Assembly: GCA_037962975.1 (NCBI GenBank)
Contig: CM075669.1
Coordinates: 86,534,001 to 86,598,000 of the forward strand
Direction: 5' to 3'
Length of the DNA stretch: 64,000 bases
Source of the DNA: Clitoria ternatea
Taxonomy: Eukaryota > Streptophyta > Magnoliopsida > Fabales > Fabaceae
Each line of letters begins with the position of its first letter. The stretch's first letter is position 1. A program made the position numbers and the translations under genes. The notes below the pieces were generated by a model. The model ran no database searches. It was not told where the DNA came from and worked only from the letters and a program-made list of their open reading frames with translations. Shown here one piece after another: positions 55,575 through 64,000 of this stretch.

Positions 55575-55871
55575 ACCAACTATTTACAAGGTGCTTTGAT
55601 CAACCTCACTTTTTCTACAAAGGTGGTGGTCCTATACCCATTCAGGATGACAACTGTTTTTATACGTCATTCATATATACAGGTTAGGACTTATTTTAAA
55701 ATTTGATGAAATTTTGGTAGTATTTCGCATTGGTCTCTAAGTACATAAAATAAGAGTGGTCAAATCAAATTCAACCAAAAGCAAATATGCACCTAGAGAA
55801 CAACACAAAATACAAGTTACCAAAAGTTTATCAAATTTTAAAATAACTCCTAACTTGTACATACTAATAAT
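55575..55871. other. CACTA upstream region with a long inverted repeat
   Basis: Arms at about 55681-55747 and 55792-55857 are inverted copies of each other, with mismatches, around a ~45-bp loop (core GTTAGGANTTATTTTAAAATTTGATNAA). No gene is seen. It may belong to the 5' subterminal zone of the CACTA element. The copia LTR begins at 55872. Confidence 0.65.
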
Positions 55872-57134
55872 TGTTGGTGTATGCACTATGAGCTATTAAT
55901 GTATCAATTTTAACTTATTAATAAAATTAGTATTTTCAGTTTTAGACAAATGCTATTTATCCTGGAATAATAGGTCATATGAGAATTATTCCTAAAACGT
56001 CCCTAATCAAGTATTTACATGGGGACATGTAAATACATTAAGATTAGTGTATGAATGTACTGATGATTTGATCTCACAAATCATGGATATATGATATCAA
56101 GTCTTTACACGGGTACACATTAAGAGTAATGTTGTACTGGACAGACCCACCATGAGAACGTTGCATGGATCGTTACATGAGTGTCATATACGGTTCTCAA
56201 TGTGATAATGGTATGTAGTCCTTTGACCTGAAGTCACTACGATTCCTACATAAGGAGTTTATTGTTTTAATACAATCAAACGTTATCTATAATAAGATGA
56301 CCATAAAGATTGTCATTAGGCAATAGATAAATTATGCAGAGGGATGTGAGTGATGTAGATGGAATTTGTCTCTCCTATGTGACAGGAGTGATATCTATGG
56401 GCCACTTGATGGAGTGAGACTAATGAAATGCATGGCCATGCTAGGACGAATAAATATTAGATATTTATTCTATAAAGTCTACTCTGGTATCAAGTAAAAT
56501 GAATTGGGTCATACAAGGATGACGACGACCATGCCTTGGGCCCAATTAGATATCGTGACAAAAGGAATTGATATATAAAATAATTATCACTTATAGGTCA
56601 TGTCGATGATAAATAATATTCGGACATAATGATGTATTGCTAGATACCACTCTTATTTTATATTAATAATAAAATAGTTTATTATTAATATAACCGAATA
56701 TTTTACCTATAGGGTCACACACATAGAGTAAGCCCACCAGAGGATAGTTTTATTTTAGTTAGACTGAAAATAAAACTATTTGGGCCTAACTCATTTAGAA
56801 TGAGTTAGGAGCCCAATGTTTAATGAGAGCTCAGGTCAAGACCTAAGCCTATATATAGAGCATGAGATGCTTATAGGCTGCTGCTCAGAAATTAGATTAC
56901 ACTAAAATTCCGTACTAGCATTCGGATCGTTAGTTTTCTGGTGGGAGTGCTCATGTGGACTCCTAAGGGCAAAGCTACAATTGCTTTGATCGAGGATCTT
57001 GTTCTACGTCTACAAGAGGTAAACCCTAATTAAAATTTTAATTTAGCATAATGCTTTGAGACATACGTGTTTGTAATTCTTTCTTGGGAATCCTTTGTGT
57101 TTTCGCTGCCTGACCCTAATAAGATTCCCTAATA
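55872..57134 (+). repeat. 5' LTR of the second copia element
   Basis: Starts TGTTGGTGTATGC and ends near CCCTAATA. TATATATA at 56850-56857 is the likely promoter box. The preceding pentamer is ATAAT; the right-hand target copy is out of view. Confidence 0.9.
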
Positions 57135-58973
57135 GTGGTATCAAAGCCTGATTGTAAAGCTATGTTTTGGGCATTTGTTTACGTTTCATGATGGCATGTT
57201 TTTCATTCTGCGAAAGCTTTTAAAAATTTCGATTTATGAAATCGTTTTCTTGTTATAAGCTTTATGTTCTGTTTTGGGAAATTGTTTGCGAAACTTGTTT
57301 TGAAAAACATTCAAGCATGTTATGTATGATATAATATCATGATTCGTATGCTCATATGTTTTCTGTAAATTGTATGAGATACTGTTTATAGGCTTTCTCA
57401 TTTGAAGTATGCGTTTATGTTATTTTAGGGTTTAGGGTTTTATGTTATTTTAGAGGCTTGTATGATATTTGCGTTTTCAATTTTCGTATGTGATACATGT
57501 GTTGAATTCGTTAATATTCTTTGTTGTCATACAAACTATGTTTTGATAATGTGTTCATCTCCGAGCATGAAAAGTTCGTGTTGTGGGGCGTCAAGTGATA
57601 AGGTTTAAGTGTTAAACCTTGGCCGTTCCTTAACCTAGGGTTCAAACGTTGAAACCTAGGCAGCCGTCATGAGAAAAGGTACAATTTGAATTCTAGGTTT
57701 TGAAACCCTAGACGGCGTTGTCTACATGTGCCTTGACGGCTGCGTTGTGAAGTGTTCGCAACAAGGAATTAGGGTTTCAAAGTGGTTAAAACCCTAGCCG
57801 AAATTTTAGAGCTGTTAATGGTCAGTGGGACGTTCTGGCTAGGAAAGACTTGGTACTTAAGCGGTCATAACGGACCCACCTCTCTTTCCTGGGAACCAAC
57901 CTGACTACAGTACGCGGGACCCCTGTACATTCTCTACGTAGCGCCTTATTACCGACCCACGTGTTTAATGGCCCGTTTAAAAATTAATTTTTTTTAAATG
58001 CTTTCAAATGGGTTATAATTAATTAATTAACATGTTACATGGTGAATGGTTATGGTCTTAGTTATTTTATTTAAATACAGCCTGCGTGTTGTACCTCTCT
58101 TCATTCTGTTGTATTTCTTTTCTCAACCCTTCACTCTTATGTAAAGTGAGTTTCTTTAAAAATCTTGTAATCTTGATCGAGGCAACAAAATAGAGACCTA
58201 GAAGAAAACTAGAATGATGACTCTAAGCGCTTTTGTCTTTGAAAGGAACCAAGGAGTGGTGACTCCAAGAGGATGGTGGGTTCAAGAAGTAGGACTTCAT
58301 GAAGCCTTGGCATATAGTTCCTTTAGCTTTATTTATTTATTTATTTATTCTTCTAGGAAGACCATAACCATCTCACAATTTCGTTTGCATGCTTTGGGGA
58401 TAATTTTATTGCGTTAAAGCGTTTAACAAAGACGGTAATTTAAAATAAATTAAAATCCCTCAAAATAATAAGTTACAAACGCCTTCCAATAAGTACACTC
58501 GTCAACACTAATGTCAATGAATAGTGGGTCTGCCAAAGCAGGGTACTATCATTTATATTAGTAAGACGCGATGGGATAATTGTAATATCCAAAATGTTTT
58601 ATTGGGTTTTAACTTACTAAGTTATCAATTGGATTGAATAAACTTAGAGGCGTATACATTAGGCTAAACTTTCATAAGATGAATGATCGGTAATGGTTAC
58701 CTAACCCAATGTCTAAGAGTTGTATAAGATACAATTGGAAAGGAGTTTCCTACCTAAATAACCAAATGTTAAGTGATCAGCCAAAGCTGACTTAACATTA
58801 GGCCAAATATGGATCTTTGCCCACTAGAAAATCTTCCAACGGGATTTTCTGATTCGTAGAGGGTAATTTTATTTTGAATCAAAATAGTGGGAGACGTGTT
58901 TAATTTTAAGATCAAAAATTAAATATGTTTTTTTAATTGATACTTACTACATATCTTTCTGTTTTAGATAACC
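57135..58973 (+). other. Long leader with PBS, second copia element
   Basis: TGGTATCAAAGC (57136-57147) is a Met-tRNA-type PBS with one change from the usual TGGTATCAGAGC. The remaining 1.8 kb has no gene. It is rich in short repeats of CCTAGG/AACCCTA type (57630-57800). Confidence 0.75.
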
Positions 58974-60767
58974 ATGACATCAAACACGCCTTCAAACCTT
59001 TCATTGCGATCGATCCTAGACAAAGAAAAATTGTCTGGACCCAACTTTCTAGACTGGTATAGGAATTTGAGGATTGTCCTTAAATAAGAGAAAAAGTAGT
59101 ATGTCCTGGAAAATCCGATTCTGGAACCACCCGCGAACAATGCCTCTAAAGCTGACAAGGATGCTTACAAGAAGCATCAGGATGACGCTTTAGATGTCCA
59201 ATGCCTTATGCTGGCAACCATGTCTCCTGAGCTTCAGAAGCAACATGAGCATATGGAGGCTTTCGATATGATCGAAAACCTAAGGAAACTATATCAAGGT
59301 CAAGCTGACCAAGAAAGATATGAAGTTTTTTCAGCCTTATTTAGCTGCAGACTTGAAGAGGGAGGTTCTGTAGGACCTCATGTGCTCAAAATGATTGGGT
59401 ACCTGGAGAATCTAGCTAGGCTAGGATTCCCCTTCCCTCAAAAGTTAGCTACTGATCTCATTTTGAAGTCATTACCTGATAGTTTTAAGCCAGTCATCAT
59501 GAATTATAACATGAATGCATTGGATAAAACATTGCCAGAGCTACTCAATATGTTGAGGACTGCTGAGCCCAATATTTCTAAAGGAAAGGGCAAGGCCATA
59601 CTGATGGTCAATTCTGGCAAAGGTAAAGGAAAGGGCATGTATAAAGGCAAAGGAAAGGCTGTTATGGGAAAAGGCAAGACAATTTGGAAAGGAAAGGATA
59701 AGCCAAGTACATCAGCCTTAAAACCTGTGGGTGGGGTGGCTAAGGAAGGAAATTGTCACCATTGTGGACAGAAGGGACACTGGAAGAGAAACTGTCCAAA
59801 GTACCTAGAAGAGCTTAAGAAGAAGGGAAGTGAGACTTCCACTTTAGGTATTTTTGTTATAGAAATTAACTTGTCAACTTCAACATCATGGGTATTAGAT
59901 ACTGGATGTGGATCTCACATTTGTCTTAATGTGCAGGATCTAAAAAGGAGTAGGCAGTTGATGAAGTGCGAGGTGGACCTACGCGTTGGAAATGGAGCAA
60001 GAGTTGCTGCATTAGCTGTAGGGACTTATTTTTTATCCTTGCCCTCAGGGCTTGTTCTTGAACTAGAAAATTGTTTTTATGTTCCGACAATAAGAAGAAA
60101 CATTATTTCTGTTTCTTGTCTAGATAGGAAAGGGTTTTCCTTTATAATAAAGAACAATAGTTGTTTTGTTTATTTGAATGACATGTTTTATTGCTGTGTA
60201 AATTTGAGTAATGGACTTTATGTTCTTGATCTCGAAACCCCTATCTATAACGTTAATACTAAAAGGGTTAAACCAAATGATTTAAACCCAACTTATCTTT
60301 GGCATTGTCGCCTAGGACATATAAATGAGAAACGTATTTCTAAACTCCATAAAGATGGATATTTAGACTCTTTTGATTTTGAATCAATAGATACATGCGA
60401 GTCTTGTTTATTAGGGAAGATGACTAAGACCCCATTTACTGGAATGGGTGAAAGGGCGAGTCATCTTCTAAGCTTGATACATAGTGATGTATGTGGGCCA
60501 ATAGGGACAATGGCTAGGGGAGGTTTTAGCTACTTTATCACTTTTACTGATGATTTCAGTAGATATGGATTTGTGTTTCTAATGAAGCATAAATCAGAAT
60601 CCTTTGAAAAGTTCAAAGAATTCAAACATGAAGTAGAGAACCAACTTGGCAAGAAAATTAAAGTACTTCGATCTGATCGAGGTGGCGAATACTTAAGCCT
60701 AGAGTTTGATGAATATCTTAAAGAATGTGGGATTGTCTCTCAACTCACTCCTCCTGGAACACCATAA
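58974..60767 (+). pseudogene. Gag, protease and integrase N-terminus, second copia element
   Basis: The frame starts at ATG 58974 (MTSNTPSNLSLRSIL) and is broken by TAA 59085-59087 and TAG 59097-59099; it is then open from 59208 to TAA 60765-60767. Domains: copia gag (LEENLARLGFP-type: YLENLARLGFPFPQKLATDL), a KGKGKG-rich linker, knuckle CHHCGQKGHWKRNC, protease WVLDTGCGSHI, pre-integrase YLWHCRLGHI..CESCLLGK, and integrase with IHSDVCGPIG and LRSDRGGEYLS. The stop falls just before the catalytic-Glu segment (NGVSERRNRT). Confidence 0.9.
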
Positions 60768-60800
60768 TGGAATGGTGTTTCTGAGCGGAGAAATAGAACC

Positions 60801-61277
60801 TTGTTAGACATGGTTCGATCAATGATGAGTCAAACTGACCTCCCTAACTCCTTCTGGGGACATGCTTTGATGACAGCAGCTTTCACACTTAACCGTGTTC
60901 CATCTAAGGCTGTCATAAAGACACCATATGAGATATGGACTGGGAAACGACCCAGTATATCTTTTCTTAAGATTTGGGGCTGTGAAGCTTATGTGAAGCG
61001 TCAGATTTCTAACAAACTTGGACCCAAATCAGATAAATGTCTTTTTGTGGGATACCCAAAGGAAACTAAGGGTTATTACTTCTACAATCCTACCGAGGGC
61101 AAAGTGTTTGTCGCTCGAAATGCTGTTTTCTTAGAAAGGGAATTCATCTCTAAAAGAATCAGTGGGAGGAAAGTAGAACTTGAAGAAGTTCAAGACCTAC
61201 AAGGCATTGAAGAGCCAATGGTGGAAATGGAGCTGGAACCACAAAATGTTGTGATAACTCCAACTCTAATAGAATAA
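60801..61277 (+). pseudogene. Integrase C-terminal part, second copia element
   Basis: Same frame as the preceding segment. It contains MVRSMMSQTDLPNSFWGHAL, TPYEIWTGKRPSISFLKIWG and GYPKETKGYYFY, then ends at TAA 61275-61277. The catalytic Glu lies just upstream, at about 60783-60785. Confidence 0.88.
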
Positions 61278-61280
61278 GAC

Positions 61281-63008
61281 TTGCGTAGATCAGGTAGAAT
61301 ACATCAACAACCTGAAAGATATGGATTTCTTGTAACTCAGGAAGGAGATGTGTTGCTAATGGATCAAAATGAGCCAACATCTTATGAAGAGGCCATTACA
61401 AGTCCAGAATCTGAGAAATGGCTTGAAGCCATGGAATCTGAAATGGACTCCATGTACACTAATCAAGTTTGGTCTTTGGTTGATGCACCCGAAGGGGTAA
61501 AACTTATAGGATGCAAGTGGGTTTTCAAAAAGAAAACTGACATGGATGGAAATATAAGTACCTATAAGGCAAGATTGGTAGCGAAAGGTTTCAAGCAAAT
61601 TCATGGTATAGACTATGATGAAACCTTTTCTCCAGTCGCTATGCTAAAGTCTGTTTGGATTCTGCTTGCTATTGTTGCATACCATGATTATGAGATATGG
61701 CAAATGGATGTCAAGACTGCTTTCCTTAATGGAAATCTTCTTGAGAAAGTGTACATGATACAACCCGAAGGCTTTGTTAAGCCTGAAGCATCCAGGAAGG
61801 TGTGCAAACTACATCGTTCCATATATGGACTTAAGCAAGCTTCCAGAAGCTGGAATCTTCATTTTGATGAAGCCGTTAAACAATTTGGCTTTACTAAAAA
61901 TAAGGATGAATCTTGTGTCTACAAGAAGGTTAGTGACTGCACAATTATTTTTCTGGTCCTGTATGTTGATGACATACTACTCATTGGAAATGACATTCCT
62001 ACCCTTCAGTCTGTGAAGACTTGGTTGGGAAGCTGTTTTTCTATGAAGGACTTAGGTGAAGCAACCTATGTGTTGGGAATTAAGATCTATAGAGATAGAT
62101 CAAGAAAACTTCTCAGCCTAAGTCAGAATACATACATAGACAAAATGTTAAAGAGGTTTAACATGCAAGATTCCAAAAAGGGAACTTTGCCTATGGCTCA
62201 TGGCATAAGCCTATCAAAGGCTCAATCTCCTTCCACTAAAGAAGAGAGAGAACGGATGAATAAGATTCCATATGCATCTGCTATTAGATCAATCATGTAT
62301 GCCATGATATGTACCCGACCAGATGTCTCGTATGCTTTAAGCATGACGAGCAGATACCAGTCTAATCCCGGTGAAAGTCACTGGACTGCTGTCAAGAATA
62401 TCCTAAAGTACTTGAGAAAAACTAAAGATTTATTCTTGATATATGGAGGGGAAGAAGAGCTCATTGTAAAGGGTTACACTAATGCTAGCTTCCAAACTGA
62501 TAAGGATGACTCAAGATCACAATCAGGGTATGTGTTTTGTTTAAATGGTGGCGCTGTAAGCTGGAAAAGTTTGAAGCAAGAGACAGTTGCTGATTCTACT
62601 ACAGAATCTGAGTATATTGCTACCTCAAATGCTGCAAAAGAGGCAGTATGGATCAAGAAGTTCATAACAGAACTTGAGGTAGTTCCTAGCATTGTGGACC
62701 CTATAAGTCTCTACTGTGACAATAGTGGAGCAATTGCACAAGCTAAGGAACCTAGATCGCATCAGCGATCCAACCATATACTTAGGGGTTATCATCTCAT
62801 CCGAGAAATACTTGAACGAGGAGATGTTAAGATATGTAAAGTGCACACTGATGAGAACATTGCCGACCCACTCACCAAACCTCTTGCACATCAAAAGCAT
62901 GAGGGACACACTAGATCATTAGGCAAATGTCTGATTGGCTCTAGTGCAAGTGGGAGATTGTTGGTGTATGCACTACGAGCTATTAATGTATCAATTTTAA
63001 CTTATTAA
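61281..63008 (+). pseudogene. RT and RNase H, second copia element
   Basis: Same frame again. RT has GCKWVFKKKTDMDGN, IWQMDVKTAFLNGN and the catalytic LYVDDILLIG. RNase H has GYTNASFQTD, where the family has TDAS, so a catalytic aspartate is now asparagine; KQETVADSTTESEYIA and CDNSGAIAQAKEPR follow. The frame has no stop before the polypurine tract and runs 50 bp into the 3' LTR, ending at 63008. Confidence 0.9.
62948..62958 (+). other. Polypurine tract, second copia element
   Basis: AAGTGGGAGAT lies directly before the 3' LTR start (TGTTGGTGTATG at 62959). It is inside the open reading frame. Confidence 0.75.
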
Positions 63009-64000
63009 TAAAATTAGTATTTTCAGTTTTAGACAAATGCTATTTATCCTGGAATAATAGGTCATATGAGAATTATTCCTAAAACGTCCCTAATCAAGTA
63101 TTTACATGGGGACATGTAAATACATTAAGATTAGTGTGTGAATGTACTGATGATTTGATCTCACAAATCATGGATATATGATATCAAGTCTTTACACGGG
63201 TACACATTAAGAGTAATGTTGTACTGGACAGACCCACCATGAGAACGTTGCATGGATCGTTACATGAGTGTCATAAACAGTTCTCAATGTGATAATGGTA
63301 TGTAGTCCTTCGACCTGAAGTCACTACGATTCCTACATAAGGAGTTTATTATTTTAATACAATCAAACATTATCTGTAATAAGATGACCATAAAGATTGT
63401 GATTAGGCAATAGATAAATTATGCAGAGGGATGTGAGTGATGTAGATGGAATTTGTCTCTCCTATGTGACAGGAGTGATATCTATGGGCCACTTGATGGA
63501 GTGAGACTAATAAAATGCATGGTCATGCTAGGACAAATAAATATTAGATATTTATTCTATAAAGTCTACTCTGGTATCAAGTAAAATGAATTGGGCCATA
63601 CAAGGGTGACGACGACCATGCCTTGGGCCCAATTAGATATCGTGACAAAAGGAATAGATATATAAAATAATTATCACTTATAGGTCATGTCGATGATAAA
63701 TAATATTCAGACATAATGATGTATTGCTAGATACCGCTCTTATTTTATATTAATAATAAAATAGTTTATTATTAATATAACCGAATATTTTACCTATAGG
63801 GTCACACACATAGAGTAAGCCCACCAGAGGATAGTTTTATTTTAGTTAGACTGAAAATAAAACTATTTGGGCCTAACTCATTTAGAATGAGTCAGGAGCC
63901 CAATGTTTAATGAGAGCTCAGGTCAAGACCTAAGCCTATATATAGAGCATGAGATGCTCATAGGGTGCTGCTCAGAAATTAGATTACACTAAAATTCCGT
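62959..64000 (+). repeat. 3' LTR of the second copia element, partial
   Basis: Matches 55872 to about 56913, with TATATATA at 63937-63944. About 220 bp of the LTR lie past the window end. Confidence 0.93.

Larger units (their letters stand above)
35674..55871 (-). mobile_element. CACTA (En/Spm) DNA transposon, 3' end plus both genes
   Basis: The left terminus is CACTAGTGGAAAAAATGG at 35674, preceded by TTA, the probable 3-bp target copy. Genes lie on the minus strand, so this is the element's 3' end. TNP2 transposase and a TnpA-like gene with a Ulp1 protease end are both present but broken. No matching right-hand CACTAGTG terminus is seen before a copia LTR at 55872, so the 5' end is beyond that insertion or lost. 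A nested solo LTR and Sirevirus-like element occupy 36923-50501. Confidence 0.88.
55872..64000 (+). mobile_element. Second Ty1/copia retrotransposon, degraded, 3' LTR truncated by window
   Basis: 5' LTR 55872-57134, PBS, leader, one gag-pol frame from 58974 to 63008 interrupted by stops, polypurine tract, and 3' LTR from 62959 to beyond the window. The shared ~1040 bp of LTR differ at about 20 positions (about 2%). The lineage is likely Tork/TAR/Angela-like from RT and integrase style, but I cannot place it firmly. Confidence 0.92.

Noticed and set aside
57425..57440. Telomere-like TTTAGGG repeats
   Set aside because: Only about two units, inside a copia leader; far too short for an interstitial telomere tract.
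58214..58417. 67-aa open frame in the second copia leader
   Set aside because: No similarity to gag, TTTA-repeat rich at its end, and outside the gag-pol frame.

Overview
This is plant nuclear DNA: AT-rich, intron-bearing, and almost wholly nested transposable elements. An X8-domain gene and a CYP72A-like P450 remnant point to a eudicot. The repeat style suggests a legume, but that is only an inference. I see no CRISPR, tRNA or rRNA gene.

Layout. (1) 1-9672: a minus-strand Ty3/gypsy chromovirus (Tekay/Del-like, C-terminal chromodomain). Its left LTR is cut by the window edge, and its right LTR holds a solo LTR of the Tat family described in (4). (2) 9673-16265: host DNA with a four-exon X8 (CBM43) gene, a CYP72A-like pseudogene that has lost its heme loop, and a short solo-LTR-like insert. 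(3) 16266-35673: a decayed plus-strand Reina-like chromovirus. It was hit in gag by the Tat element (TSD AAAGG) and in the reverse transcriptase by a CACTA transposon. (4) 17067-33969: a complete minus-strand Tat-lineage gypsy element. Its polyprotein (gag-PR-RT-RH-archaeal-type RH-INT) lies in one frame broken only by stop codons. Between pol and the 3' LTR it carries two diverged tandem copies of an antisense gene. (5) 35674 to about 55871: a CACTA (En/Spm) element, genes on minus, with a TNP2 transposase remnant and a multi-exon TnpA-like gene ending in a Ulp1-type cysteine protease. A 3.7-kb solo LTR (TSD AGAGA) split one TnpA exon, and a very young Ty1/copia Sirevirus-like element (36959-46807, TSD ATATA) landed in that solo LTR. 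(6) 55872-64000: a second Ty1/copia element, mutated, with its 3' LTR running off the window.

Most striking is the Sirevirus-like element. Its two 1451-bp LTRs differ at about three positions and all three ORFs are open. It carries a regularly spaced array of the palindrome GAATCGATTC, always in pairs about 21 bp apart that repeat every ~71 bp. There are five pairs upstream of the TATA box in each LTR and four more pairs directly upstream of a third, separate ORF of unknown role. The same presumptive cis-element may therefore serve both the LTR promoter and ORF3. Pol lies in a different frame from gag, and a 94- or 106-nt candidate intron would join them in frame.

Second is the Tat element's duplicated antisense gene. 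The two copies share promoter-like sequence, an intron position, a 3' region and a polypurine-tract-like start, yet differ far more than the element's LTRs do (about 2.5%), so the two-gene layout is older than this insertion. Decay across the older elements is dominated by stop codons readable as C-to-T changes, as expected for long-methylated, silenced DNA.
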